Below, one piece after another: positions 48,940 through 61,299 of a DNA stretch of 64,000 bases. The position numbers and the translations under genes are program-made. The notes beneath the pieces were generated by a model. That model saw only the letters and a list, made by a program, of their open reading frames with translations. It was not told the DNA's origin and did not search any database. Origin of the DNA: Lotus japonicus. Its lineage: Eukaryota; Streptophyta; Magnoliopsida; Fabales; Fabaceae. The stretch lies in assembly GCF_012489685.1 (NCBI RefSeq), contig NC_080043.1, positions 3,908,501 through 3,972,500 of the forward strand. The letters are read 5' to 3'. How positions within the stretch are numbered: position 1 is the stretch's first letter; each line of letters begins with the position of its first letter.

Positions 48940-50883
48940 TTAACAAATAACATTGTATTGAGTGTCTACACTTACAAAATTATGAATACTTGGTGACAAG
49001 TGTGTTTGGATTGACCTTTTTTATTTGTTTAAGTTCCGTCAAGTCACATTTAATATTGTATTTAATATTGTGCCAAAATGTTTGAGAGTTTAATTTTCAC
49101 ATTCAGTTGAGTGAAATATTGACCTTCAACCAAATTAATTCGAATCCCCTATGTACAAGTTGTAAGTTTTAGCATTTTATCACTTAAAATGCTGCTATTA
49201 ACTTGTATTGTCCAAAATAAATTCATTTTGTAAAACTACTTTAGAATGAAAAACATTCAAATATAAATCACATTGCAATAAACTACTTTCAACCAAACTC
49301 AATTTTCTAAACTCAAGTTGACATATATAAACTCAGCTTTTTAAACTTTAATCCAAACACAAACAAAGTTGTGATAGCTTTAACGGAGGCAAAACTCGTG
49401 TGGAACTAATCTAAAGCTAATCTAGAATTCTAAATTGACAAAATGTCCATGACAAATCATCTTCAATTGGAAGGTACATGGTAGTATTTCCCTTTACATA
49501 TGCACCTGTAAACTTTAGGGCATGACATCAAGCACTTGTTGCTCACTATCACCCTCTTGCAGGGAAAGAATGATTCCACCACAACTTGTGAACAATCCGG
49601 TAAGGTAGAACCAGTTAGGTAGAGTTGCATTCCCGTTTCTTTTTTCCTCCTTTCCTACAAAATATACCAAGGAGGTAAATAACCATGAAATATTCTAAGT
49701 ATAGACCTGATTCATGTACACTGAAACCGTAACAACACTTACATGCATCATTTTTTCTCTCTGACTCTTTCTTCTTACCACATCACATTACACATCATAT
49801 CTAACACATATATCTTCAAAAGAGATTAGTTTTTTTTTTTGATAAACCAAATATAATAAAACTTGAAATACAATGGGTATTTAGTTAACCATGATACTCG
49901 GAACGAAAGTGTTTGATAAACACTAAATATGGTGTAGACACTTAGAGTGAAGAACACTAAAATGAGTTGAGACTTTAGATACCATACAAAATATTGAATT
50001 ATTGAAACAAACCTCATTAGTCGCAGCTTTCTCTTCTTGCAAGTTGATCAATTAACTGGAATGAAAATTAAAAGTAAAAGCACATGTAAATTTCCTAGAC
50101 TAAAAACCCTTTAAGCAACAACATTCATAAGTTTTTTTTAAAAACAACATTGATTGTTTGGTACAACTAGTATCTATTTGACTATTTTTCTGCGCCACTA
50201 TTTCTATTTTCTTGTAATATAAGTATTTTCCACGAAGACAATCCTATTAGAGCGAGAACATTTACATCATGGTAGGATTAGTTTTTCCATTTATAACACT
50301 TGAAATATATCCAAATTCATTCAGCATGTCAAATCTAAAAGTACAGGAGACATATAGAGTTAAATTCAAACTATTGTAGAGCTATTAATTAAGCTTTACA
50401 TACATTGTTCATTCATCAGGACATTTACTTATGCAAGAAGTTATGGGACATCGAAGTAAATAATGATATTACATACCATGGTACGATTTATACTGACAAA
50501 ATGCTCATGTATATAATAGCGTGGATTTTAGGCCTTGAAGAAACGATAGTCAGAAGATCACCAAGTATTAATATTGAAATGACCAATGTATGTACCAAAA
50601 GCAGAGACAACGAAATCGATGAATAACATGAATATTTAGGACCCATTTGGTGAACATGATAAGTAGACATAATATGATAATGTATTCATACACAGCTTTA
50701 ATATGTTGTTTGTCGCACCACCATGATAGAATAATACAATCATGTCCCTTATCTCTTGTCTGCCACATATTTTTATACTAGATTGAGAAGTGAGGCTTGG
50801 TTTAATCACGACAAGTAGTCGACAAGGGGTGGTTTTCAAATTTTGCAGTATACATCCGAGTCCACGTTATTTTCACCATGCAA

Positions 50884-51394
50884 CAAGACTGAGATCGTTA
50901 AGCCTGAAGAAGATAGTTTCAAACGGGATAACGATGGCCTTTGAAAATTTGTTGAGCAGTTGGCTATTCTAAACCCCGGTCTTAAGAGGGAAATATCTTA
51001 TGGAAATTCTAATGCATTTTCTTTAATGATAGTCACACTCACCGTCAATGAGCAATTAATCAACTAAGCGCAGCGAATAGTAGATAAGGCCGCGCACTGC
51101 AAATTACAATGACAAAATGTCTCCCCAACAAAGAAGTAGGTGGCTTTCAAAAGAAGGACCCTCACCCAATGCTGGCCAAGGGTAAAGTCATCCAAGCAAG
51201 GACTTTAAGGCTTTAGGCCTCCAAAAAATAATTTTTTTTACTAAAAGAAAAAGGCCTCAATTTTTTTTACTAAGTAAAAAAGGCCCAAAAAACCAAGCAT
51301 TAATACTAAAGTCCCAAAAAAATGTCTTACTTTAAAATTGACTTTAGACCTCATTTAGTGTTGGGCCGGCCCTACCCTCACCCAAGTAACTATA
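50884..51394 (+). repeat. Downstream copy of the receptor-kinase upstream segment, split by a MITE
   Basis: It matches 27765-28056 up to 51166 and again after the MITE (51375-51394). No kinase exons follow it. It looks like the surviving edge of a former tandem duplication of the receptor-kinase locus. Confidence 0.82.
51167..51374. mobile_element. hAT-type MITE (208 bp) inside the duplicated segment
   Basis: The ends CAATGCTGGCC and GGCCGGCCCTA are flanked by a perfect 8-bp duplication, ccctcacc (51159-51166 and 51375-51382). The corresponding site near 28034 has one copy (ccctcatc) and no insert, which confirms the boundaries. It is the same family as 28780-28988. Confidence 0.92.
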
Positions 51395-51501
51395 GTCTAT
51401 ATACATATTGATGAGCCCGCACTCTCTCTCACTCGCGGTGGAGCGGTTTCTCTCTTGCGCAGTTCTTTCTTCGCCGACTCTCTCGCCCCAAATCATCTCA
51501 A

Positions 51502-51870
51502 TTTTTTTTTAATTTATAAGCCAAGATATTGCATTCAAAGTAGCACAAGGGGTGCTAACCCAAATACAATGAAAATAGAATCAGTCAAAGAAGACTAAGT
51601 CCACAAAATAAGATCAACATGATACAAGAAATAGGAAAGAAAGGGGAAAAGAAGGAGATGCCAAACCTGTGACAGAAGGCACATTCTAGAAGAAAATAAA
51701 AATAAGATGTTCATCCTACTAGCATGCTTTGCCAATATATAACTCCACAAAAGAAAAAGAACGCAGCAACCAATTCTTCCTCAAAGAAAACTTGTTACAA
51801 CATCTTGATGCAGAAAAAGAACGCAGCAACCAAAGCCAAGATTTGAATTGAATCAATTCCACTATACCTC
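51502..51870 (-). mobile_element. 3' remnant of a LINE
   Basis: A run of T (51502-51510, the poly-A tail of a minus-strand copy) is followed by ATAAGCCAAGATATTGCATT and CACAAGGGGTGCTAACCCAA, which resemble the 3' untranslated end of plant L1-type LINEs. No reverse transcriptase is left. The right border is approximate; two copies of AGAAAAAGAACGCAGCAACC occur near 51757 and 51811. Confidence 0.4.
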
Positions 51871-52076
51871 CGCCTCCTCTCCCCTCAAAATTGCCTTATT
51901 GCGAAAATACCATAGGGAATTAATTGCAGCAATCCAAATTAAATAAGCTGCACCTGTTATATATTTACCTCGACCCAAAATAAACCCAAACTAAAGGAAG
52001 TGGACACTTGCTACCTACGGGAGAACTGTAAAAAACTGAAGATGAGAGGAGGAAACTGATCAATCAGCTCCTCCTC

Positions 52077-52676
52077 ATGTTTGTTTACCTTACCCCTCTC
52101 CTAAATATCTACAAAAACTTGCATTGGAGATCGATGCAAGCAATGCCCAAATTCAATCAATGTTTTACAAATTGGGTAGAGAACAACTCCCGCAAAGAAG
52201 ACCATACCGTTTTACCAATTCACACTCCAATGAAGCACACTGTCGTCTTCATTGAAATAGATCGCATGAAGTTGGGGCAAATGTCCCCTCACGCCCGCAT
52301 CACGATGCCACAATTTACATTGGGGGAAACGATGTTTTCGCTGCAGGTCTATCGTCACTCAAATGAGCATGGTGATCCTTGTCTTAGACTCAATCTATGA
52401 ATGATATCATTGGCTAACCTTACGACAAGGGCGGAGTTTTCGGTCAGAATGAATCCCTCACGTGGATATTCTGTTCTAGGACCCACTGTCAGCAAATTTG
52501 CCTCAAATATTGTAACGTGGTGCCCAGATATTTTCCAGACAACTTGGAATGAGCTCATCATGGAAAACTCAATCTTCTTCATTTCGGGGGTGCTGCACTT
52601 GCGGATCGAAATCTCATATAATAGTCGAAATCATTTCACTGTTGTTTCTCCCTGTAAAACATTGATTTTGATGTAA
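52077..52676 (+). pseudogene. Unrecognised ORF interrupted by an in-frame TGA
   Basis: An ATG at 52077 opens 107 codons to TGA 52398-52400, and the same frame continues open for 91 more codons to 52676. The second part has RAEFSVRMNPSRGYSVLGPT and SGVLHLRIEIS, which look like real protein rather than noise. I do not recognise the family; the SLQVYRHSNEHGD stretch is faintly MATH-domain-like. Together the pieces would be about 200 residues. It lies between LINE remnants and may be a dead gene fragment. A sequencing error at the stop cannot be excluded. Confidence 0.4.
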
Positions 52677-52908
52677 AGCACTCTGTTTGTTCTGTACTCC
52701 AGTAGCACTTGCAGGCTTTCATTTTTTTGTATCACAACTAATGATCATAGATGCAACTGCATTTGGTAGTAGTGTTTTCGGTGGTTTATCTTCCTGTGGT
52801 TTTGCGTTCTTCAATTTTATTATGGCTATGCAACTCTTTATAATCTAAAATTTGCTACATACTATTGCTTAGTATTTCGATAATTTGGACAATTCAACAT
52901 GAAGTTGA

Positions 52909-54845
52909 TTTTTTTTTTATAATGTGGAGGGCTAAAAGCCCCAAACAAACACTAGACTACTTTGGGAACAGGAGCTCCCATTACATCATGACTAAGAAGA
53001 GGAAAAAGAAACGGTGGGATATCCCCACTATCAAAGACTACATCCTAGATGACTTGCCCAAATTTAGCAAGCGAATCAGCGCAAACATTAGCTTCACGAA
53101 AAATATGCTGAAAAGAGATGTTCCGATTGAGGGAGGTCATGCGAAAAATCTCTGCAGTCAGGTGGGCACAGACATGTTGGATAGGGCAGTTGATGACTAT
53201 TAGTTCAAAAGCAACTTTCGAGTCAAGTTCCACCACCAGGTCTTTGATGCCTATGCTGTATGCATGTTGGATTCCTTTATGGACACCCCATAGTTCAGCT
53301 ACTAGAGGGTTGCCTTGGCCAAGGTTATGGGCAAAGCCTTGGAGAATATTTCCATTAATATCTCTGAGGAGACCACCACAAGCAGCGTTGTAGTTCTTGT
53401 GTTGGAAGGAGCCATCCGTGTTGAGTTTCCAAGTTCTTGGAGCAGGCTTCTTCCAATGAATCAAAGTTTCCTTTTTATGCAAATTATGGGCTTCAGAAGG
53501 CTCGGCAAGGTACCTTGTGATTTCAGCCACATAATTGGTAATGCTAATGATCAAATTACCAGGCATGGTAATATGATTATTGAATATCAAGTCGCATCTG
53601 TCCTTCCAGAGTTGCCAGGCTATCACACCAAAGAGAATGACCTAGTTAAAGCCTGAAGCATGGACAACTCTTCTCCTTAGATTTCGTTCCAACCAATTCG
53701 AGAGACCTTGACGGTAGAACCTACTTCATTCCTTCTCATCAAGGAAGTGGTTCCAAATATCCTGGATCAAGGGACAATCCCGAATGGCGTGTATGACTGA
53801 TTCGTTCGCACTATGACATCTGGGGCAGGTTGCTTGGGAGTCCATCTGTCTCTTCACTCTCTCTTGGTTTGTCAGAAGCCTATTGTGAGCAAGTTTCCAA
53901 AGGAAGTGTATGATTCTTGGAGGCCCAGGGAATTTCCAGATTGTCTCAAACAACTTCTCCGGAGGATGGTTGCTGTTCTCATGGATGCGAGTATACACCG
54001 TGTTGATTTTGAATTTTCCATCAGGGGACAATTTCCAGCTGAGAGTGTCCTCTCCTTGAGAGTCTGATGGAGGGGAAATCTGGAAAATTTTATTGACAAT
54101 ATCCATGGGGAGCAGTTGTCTATGGAGACTCCATTTCGAGTCTCTTCCTTCAGCAAAATAGGAGAGAGGGAGGTCACAATTCCAGGGGGTGGCATTACTA
54201 GGGAGAAGGTTTAATAGGTTTACCTCATGGGAGATCCAGTTGTCCTTCCAGAAGAGAATGGATCTGCCATTACCAATAGTCCATTGGGCACCTTTTTCAG
54301 CTAGATTCCAGGCTTGGCAAATGCCCCTCCATGTTGGAGAGCAGTTGGCTTTTGCGCTTGGAGGAATTCTCAAATCTGGATTAAATTTGTACTTGGCCCT
54401 GAAGAGAGAGGCCTAGAAGCAATCTTTTTTCTTTCATAACAGTCTAGGCTAGCTTTGACATATAGGCCTGGTTAATGTCCTTGAGGTTTCGAAAACCCAG
54501 TCCTCCTTGATCTTTGGGGGAGCAAATGGTAGGCCAGCCAATGAGATGACATTTTCTTTTCTCCCTAGTGGATCGCCAAATAAAATTCCTGCACAAAATT
54601 TCTACCTTCTGACAAATCCCAATTGGAATTGGGGTGTTTTGCATGATATAGGAGGGCATGCTCATGAGACAAGATTGAGTGAGGGAAACACTTCCAGCTA
54701 AGGATTGAGTCTTAGCCTTCCAAGCAGAGAGTTTTTTCCTGACTTTGTCCACAAGGAATTGGAAACTTCCCTTGGTCATGGAGGATAGGGACTCCTAAAT
54801 ACATTCCTAGGTCAAGGGTCTTTGAGATGCCAAGGTTGTTAATCA
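52909..54845 (-). mobile_element. 5'-truncated, decayed L1-type LINE
   Basis: On the minus strand the element starts at about 54845 inside reverse transcriptase (ISKTLDLGMYLGVPIL, then a frameshift). It continues through SAWKAKTQSLAGSVSLTQS and PSYIMQ (54779-54444), then the zf-RVT region with FPGPPRIIHFLWKLAHNRLL and a CPRCH motif (54373-53726). It ends with an RNase H domain carrying LNTDGSFQ, AELWGV and ANVCADSLAKFG (53626-53045). The parts are separated by stops, several of them TGG-to-TGA or TAG type changes, and by frameshifts. A poly-A tail appears as T10 at 52909-52918. Target-site duplications were not found. It is inactive. Confidence 0.85.
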
Positions 54846-55559
54846 TAAAATATAAAATTGTACTTCAAACCTTATTTTTAATTATTTTTTTAATTAAAAA
54901 CCGTTAAATATTAGATGAAAGTTGACGAAAAACTAAAACTACAACAGTTAGTAAACGTGAGAGACTTGTAAGCTAATAAATTCCTTAAGGGACAAATACA
55001 GTGAAATCATGATAAGTGAGAGACAAAAAAATGTTATTAAGCCTTTTTATTTTTATCTCTCTTTTTATAATCTATCACATCTCATATTTTTTTTCTTCTT
55101 CTTCTTCCTATCTCTCTCTTTCTTCCACCTCTTTCCACTTTAAAGAGGGGTGTGAAAGCAACATTATTACCTTAAACACCAACATTAATACAAGACTAAA
55201 TCATGAAAAACCAATGGCAGTGACGCATTCATAGGTTCTGGGCTACCAATCATTCCCCATTTTTTTATTTATCGAAAAGATAAACTACACTCTCCAAGGA
55301 TTGATTCTTGGACCTTCTCATCCCTAATTTATATTTCACCTTAACTCTTACCACTTGAGTTATCTTTTTCCCTATTAAAATAAAACATGTTTAGAGTTTT
55401 ATCTTTTTTTTCTGTGTTTTTTTACTTCAAAATATTCCTGCTACTTAGCTGTTAAGGTTACGTTACAACAACGGGCAAAACTTGTGTACAGTACCATATA
55501 TCAGGTTCATCCTGTTTTCCAATTAGGTATTGCCATCTGGACATTATATAATTATAACT
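54846..55559. other. AT-rich spacer with a SINE-like fragment
   Basis: There is no gene here. An inverted SINE-like repeat lies at 55261-55366, and pyrimidine-rich low complexity lies at about 55085-55135. Confidence 0.6.
55261..55366 (-). mobile_element. tRNA-derived SINE-like repeat
   Basis: Read on the minus strand, ATAACTCAAGTGGTAAGAGT is followed by AATCAATCCTTGGAGAGTGT and a tail of A residues after ATCTTTTCGATAAAT. It is related to the copy at 34051-34154 in intron 3. Confidence 0.45.
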
Positions 55560-55597
55560 AACAGAACAGTGAACAACGTTATCTTTTGGAAGCCACC
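55560..55597 (+). repeat. 38-bp perfect inverted repeat, left copy
   Basis: This 38-bp segment (starting AACAGAACAGTGAACAACG, ending GGAAGCCACC) recurs exactly, inverted, at 61516-61553. Identity stops sharply on both sides. Its origin is unknown. Confidence 0.9.
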
Positions 55598-58500
55598 ATT
55601 ATGTCATCGTGTTGTTCCAAAGCTAAACCATGTCTCCACCATGAAACCCCTGTGAACAAACCTCACCTTCAACCCCATGACCAACCTTTCCATTATCCCA
55701 CCACCCCTTATAACCACAACTGCAATGATGCTATGACACACCCAAATAAGTTACTGTTAATAATCGCACTGGGTAGTCGTATAGAGGATCGAGGCCATTT
55801 CACAGTTGCTGCAAAGTGCCTCTCTGGTTCTTTGTAGATCATGGATTTCCAACATGGCGCGGATTTCTTCGTGTGGTAGGCGTAACTGTAAACGTTCCAA
55901 TTTGGAGTTGATAGTGATATTGATGACCATAAGGAGGAGGAGAAGAATATGGGGGTTCCTCTGTCACTCACTAACTTTGGCTCCGAGGTTTCTTGGTCAG
56001 AAGAAGGAAAATTGAACTCGGATCCAAAAGACAAGTGCAGGTGAGATCCCTCAACAAATCAGAGGAGAGGCTATGGCAGTTCTTGGGCTTGCTTTCATCG
56101 ATCGAAGGGGAAATCTGAGAAAAGGGAGGAGGCGAGATGAAGAAGTCCTGGCCAGTGAATCTGCAATGAGCGACTCCGATGTCTGCGAGCAACCGTAAGC
56201 AAGCGAAGTGGGCTTCGGCGAGGGCACGGTGTAGGCTGCAATGTGAGGAACAACACTGAATGGGAAAAAACAATCCATATGAATATACTCTAAGAAAAGA
56301 AACCCCTTCTGGGTTACGTGTCACCTCCTCCTTTTTTCTGGATTATTTTAAGTTTTCTTCTTATTTCAAGTAGCCACTCTTCTTCTTTTAATTTCCCGCT
56401 CTTCTTCTTCTGAAAATTTTCAAAAAACTTTGAAATGAAATAAGGCTGCACATGTCAGTCACACCATCAATTGGAATTGGAAATATTAAAAAAAAATAAA
56501 AAAATCCCTATCTCTTCTCATTTTTCTCTCTCACTTCTTTACTCTTGGTTCCGTCTTCTTCATCTCTCTTGAAATTTTCCTATTTCACTTTTCTTTCTAC
56601 ATCTTCTGCATCAGGTTAGTTCCATCTCCTCTTTTCCTAACCTTTGCTTCAAAGTTTTAATTTTCACTTCCTCTCTCTCATAAGGCTTGCCATTTCACAG
56701 GAAAACGAAAATCAAGTGTTGCTCTTCATCTCAGTCTTCTACAACGCATCAAGGTTTGATTTTTATTATTTTCTGCTATTTCGTTGCTCTGTTGTTCTTC
56801 ATTATTTTTCCAAATTTATTTATATGGTAGCATATTTCCCTTTGTCAACACATTTGTTTTTGAATTGGTTGGACATTTTTTATTGAATCTGCATGCTATT
56901 TCAGAACACTGTTGTTTGTAGCTTGATTCTTTGTGAAAACTGAATCCAACCTGATCCCTAAAGGAATGGTACCGTAAGGTGTTTGAGTTATTTTGGTAGG
57001 CTTAGTATTGTTTGAGTAGGCTTAGTGCTGTTTCGGTTGTCTATGGAGTTCTTTTGGTGTTTGTGGCCTTACTTTTTCTCTTCATTTTTTAATCGTTGGA
57101 GGTTTTCACTAATCAAGGATGTTCATTGCATTAAGGTTTTGATTTTTTACCCTCTGAATTTTTAACTCAACTTCGCTTTTTTCTCCCTCGTCACTCTTGA
57201 ATTTTAATTTTTCTGCTATTCCTCTTTTTCCATTTTGAAGCCTTCATCTTTGAGCTTATTTGTGTGCTATTAACTGATAATGCTTTACTCTTGCTCTCAC
57301 AGTTTTGTGTTTGAGCCATAATTTGCTACAACTTCTTTGAATACAAAGCTTTGATATTTTCTCTGTTCTATTAGATTTTGAAGAATGCTTTGATCTTTTT
57401 TGCTAGCATCTGAAGGCTTGCTTTTGAAAGAGCCATGGGAAGTAGAATTCGGTGCTAAATCTGAAGATCGTTGACCCTAAGATCCACAGATTTGCGTAAG
57501 AGGAAAACAGACCATGAAAGGTTCACCACATGCCTATTATAATCTTTAGTCTACTGATAATTAATTTTTCTTTGTGATTAGTTGCGGGATTTGCTTCTGA
57601 AACGTGGAATGCCAATGTTGGTTGTACTCATCGATCTTAATTTTATAAATGATGTGATGAAGAACTTAATTTGCCTTCATCTAGCTGATTCATTGGTTAA
57701 CATCCTCCTATTATGCTTCTTGATGGATTTCCCCCAAGCTATATAGCAATATTGTGTACTAGATGCTACTTGTAATCTACATTTATATCCCTTTACTGTT
57801 AGCTAGAATTAGTTCTCTTTGTTTCTATTTCTATGTTCTTTAGTTTTTCCACATCACTTTTCATCAGTGATAGCTTTGGATTTGTCACTTTTTGCAATAA
57901 GTCATTGCTGCTCTCTTCTAATTTGTCAAGTGGCAGCTTCAAAAGTCTTTTTTTTAGGGTTATAGAGATGACTATTCTTTTGTTTCTATTGTTCTTTGAG
58001 TTTCTATATAGTAAATGATGAATTTAGTGGGACTATGTTCATATTACAATGTCTACCTCTTGAAGTTTGTTCATGAAGTAACTAAATGCTCCCACATTAT
58101 GAGAATGTTCGGGTGCTCTATCTCTTTGGCATTATGGTCTGGGTCCTAATTATTGGTTCAACTTTGTGATGCTACTTTTCTTATTCTTTTAGTTATTTTG
58201 ATTAGTGTTATACTACTCCGTAATCAGGATTCCATGGTTTAACATATAACTATCATATTGTTGATCTATTGCTTACCAAAAAAGAAAAAAAAATGGTTGA
58301 TCTATTTGTGGAGATGATTTTGGTTTCACTATAATGTTTGATTGTGTTATGGGCTTATGGCAGGAAGATGGAGAGCATGTGGAAGAAGACTGTTAGGCAT
58401 GATGATGAAGATAATGGTATGTTATGGTAGAACCATTAATTTATGGTTCTTCCCTAATTGTTGTTTTAGAAATAACTTATTTAAAAAGCTGACTTGAGTT

Positions 58501-58630
58501 TAACAAAAATACTTCATAGTTCTTTCATTATCGTCAAATGGTGTATTTTTATATGATTTTTTTTTTAAATTTTACAACTAGAATCTCATATATACATAGT
58601 ATTACTTCAAAAAATTATTTGCTAAACTTA
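55598..58630. other. Region with gene-like pieces but no supported gene
   Basis: Small frames include one from ATG 55601 (plus, MSSCCSKAKPCLHH), one at 56324-55971 (minus, with SLHRALAEAHFACLRLLADI), and a possible exon at 58365-58420 after TTATGGCAG and before GTATGTT (MESMWKKTVRHDDED). A CT-rich leader-like stretch lies near 56500-56620. None can be joined into a complete gene by eye. They may be fragments carried by the Helitron-like element that ends at 60940, or remains of a local gene. Confidence 0.35.
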
Positions 58631-58782
58631 GGCTATGTTTGGATTTCAGTATAAATGCATCTAACCATCTTTATGCACATTCTAAGAATTCAAAAGTAGA
58701 AGTAACAATTTTCTTCATTGAGTTGAAAATACTTTCAAGTTAAAAGTTTTGGAAGAAACTGAAATCTAAACAATACACACAC
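58631..58782. mobile_element. Tourist-like MITE (152 bp)
   Basis: The ends GGCTATGTTTGGATTTCAG and an inverted CTGAAATCTAAACAATACAC are flanked by TTA (58628-58630 and 58783-58785). It is non-coding. Confidence 0.55.
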
Positions 58783-59766
58783 TTATACAGAGATTAGTTA
58801 TATCTTTAGATATAAAAAGTTAATTTACATTAATTTTTACTATAAAATTATTTTCTCAATGTTGAAATAATTCATTTAATTATAATTCATATTATTTTTC
58901 TAAACTAATAAATTATTTAAATAAATAAATTTCAAAGTTAACGAGGAAAATATCAGTGCTACCTAAAATAGTTTTTCTTTTTAGCTCATGCATAAAGAAT
59001 TTTTATATTATAAAGAGATTGACATATCTTTATTTATACAGAGTTAATTTACGTTAAATTTAATTATAAATTATTTTTTTGAAGTTTAAATTAATAATTT
59101 CATTATAATTTAATTTTGTTGGTTAATTAATAAATTATTTAAATAAAATAATTTTCAATGTTTAAATAAATATTCAATGGGAAAATATCTATGCTAGCTA
59201 AAGTAATAATTTTTTTAATTATGAGTTACCAAAATGGAGAGATGTGATTAATTGATTGTGTAAAATTTATTTACACCGTCAATGCATAAAAATTCATCTC
59301 ATAATTTTTTATATCATATAGGGATTAACATATCTTCATTTATACATAGCTAATTTATATTAAGTTTTAGTATAAAATTATTTTTTCAAAGTTTAAATAA
59401 ATAGGCTCATATTTTTGGTTTTGGAGTGCACATCCTGGATATTCTGTTGATTAAATGTTGTCATCTCTTGTACCAGGATGCGGTTGAGGCTTTTGCTTCC
59501 CTTAGAGTTTCTATCGTGTAGCTTTTTGCTTTTCGAGACCTTACCCCACCATGTTACCAAAAAAAAGTTTAAATATTTATTTTCATTACAATATAAATTA
59601 TTTTGGTTAAGTAATAAATTATTTACATTAACTATTCTTCAACGTTTAAATAAATAATTTCATTAATCAACGGGGAAAGTATCCTGGCTAACAAATTTTA
59701 AAAAATATTACATAATAATTTTTATATTATATAGAGATTAGTTCCATCTTCATTTACACAAAGTTT

Positions 59767-59868
59767 TTTTTTCATCGAAAAAATAAATTGCACCCTCCAT
59801 ATGTTGATCCCTAGACCTTCCCACGTAATACATATGTCTCTTAACTCTTACCACTTGAGGTATCATTC
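59767..59868 (-). mobile_element. SINE-like insert within repeat unit 4
   Basis: A T-rich start and TCGAAAAAATAAATTGCACC, then TCTTACCACTTGAGGTATC, match the SINE-like family at 34051 in inverted orientation. It interrupts the tandem unit right after CATTTACACAAAG. Confidence 0.5.
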
Positions 59869-60066
59869 GAGGACAGAAGTAGAATAAAGTTAACTTTTAT
59901 TTTGGTTAACTAATAAATTATTTACATAAACTATTCTTCAACGTTTAAATAAATGATTTCATTAATCAACGGGGGAAAGTAACCTTGCTAACTATTTTTA
60001 AAAAAATAATGCATAATAACTTTTATATTACATAGAGATTAGTCCTATTTTCATTTACACAAAGTT

Positions 60067-60165
60067 TTTTTTTTTGCATCGGAAAGATAAATTGCACCGT
60101 CCATATATTGATCCCGCTTAATCGATATGTCTCCTAGCTCTTACCACTTGAGCTATCATTCGAGG
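60067..60165 (-). mobile_element. SINE-like insert within repeat unit 5, same site as unit 4
   Basis: It sits at the same position of the unit (after CATTTACACAAAG) as the insert at 59767-59868 and is of the same family, so the two derive from one insertion followed by duplication of the whole unit. Confidence 0.55.
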
Positions 60166-60910
60166 GAAAATGTAAAAATAAAATAACATTTTATTATAAA
60201 ATGATTTTTATATTATTTGGTTTGTAAATAAATTATTTTTTAATGTTTAAATAAATAGTTTCATAAATCAATGGGGAAAATATTTCTTCTAACAAGAATT
60301 ATTATTTTTTTAAAAATCTTCCTAATGAAATTTTATATGTTATGAAGGTAATTTAAATCTACTTTTATACAGAGTTAATATACATTAAATTTTACTATAA
60401 AATTATATTTTTAGTTTTTAACTAAATAATTTAATTAATATTTGATCTATTTTGGTAAACAAATAATTATTTAAATAATTTATTTTTCATTGTTTAAATA
60501 AATAATTTCATGAATCAACGGGTAAAATATCTATGCTAATGAAAGTTATTTATTTTAAAAAATTCTTAGAATTTTTATATTATATAGAGATTAGTTATAT
60601 CGTTATTTATTCAGAGTTACTATACATTAATTTTTCATATAAAATCATTTTTAATGAATAAATAAATAATTTTATTAACTAATATATTATTTTTTCAATG
60701 GTTACATAAACAATTTCAACAATTAACGGAAAAAATATCTATGCTAACAAAACTAATAATTTTTTGAAATTATTACTTAATAATTTTTTATATTATATAG
60801 AGATTAGTTATGAAAAAAACTTAAAAAAATTGACACATCATAAAATTATTTAATCTTTAATTTATGTTAAATTTAAACAATTTAAAAATTGTTAAGTAAA
60901 ATCGACCGCG

Positions 60911-60940
60911 ACCCGTGCGGATGCACGGGTAACTTACTAG
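60911..60940 (+). mobile_element. Helitron-like 3' terminus
   Basis: An 8-bp stem ACCCGTGC/GCACGGGT with a 4-base loop (60911-60930) is followed by AACTTA and CTAG (60937-60940), then T. This is the plant Helitron 3' signature, like that at 16945-16973. The 5' end is not identified, so the element may include the tandem array and perhaps gene pieces further left. Confidence 0.65.
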
Positions 60941-61299
60941 TTCACTACTAAAAAGAAAAGAAAACAAGTCAAGTACAATCTCACTCCGTTAACCATTATT
61001 ATTAAAATAATACAGGTGGCAGAGTTTTATTTGAAAACAGGACAAACTGGAGGTAAGCAACTGTACCTAAGTTTTACCCTACAACAACGCTCCTCTACTG
61101 GATCAGAAATAGTTAATTACATTCTGTATCCTAAGCAAGGGGCATTCCTGGAAATTCACCAAATTTCCAAATTCGACCGTTACATTCAAAATCCAAAACC
61201 ATTTCGTTTATAACTCTCTTTTCTTCTCCCTCACTGTTTCTCTCTCAAATTCCAAGCAAAACACAACACATTCTCTGTGATTTCACTCTGTTTTCTGCA

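Larger units (their letters stand above)
48097..50883. other. Receptor-kinase 3' flank and gene-free spacer
   Basis: The start of this stretch is presumably the 3' UTR. Two small foldback or MITE elements follow (48363-48513 and 48815-48939). The rest is AT-rich with no gene or long repeat that I can name. Short frames around 50405-50970 overlap on both strands and look like chance. Confidence 0.6.
58785..60880 (+). repeat. Degenerate tandem array, about eight units of roughly 220 bp
   Basis: The marker TATAGAGATTAGTTATATCT and variants recur at about 58790, 59012, 59318, 59731, 60031, 60341, 60583 and 60798. Each is followed by a block like ACAGAGTTAATTTACATTAA, then AATTATTTAAATAAA and ATCAACGGGGAAAATATC. 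The shortest spacing is about 217-240 bp; longer units carry insertions. The array leads into a Helitron-like 3' terminus at 60940 and may be part of that element. Confidence 0.75.

Noticed and set aside
53118..53656. Plus-strand frames opposite the LINE RNase H region
   Set aside because: They are shadows of the minus-strand LINE coding sequence.
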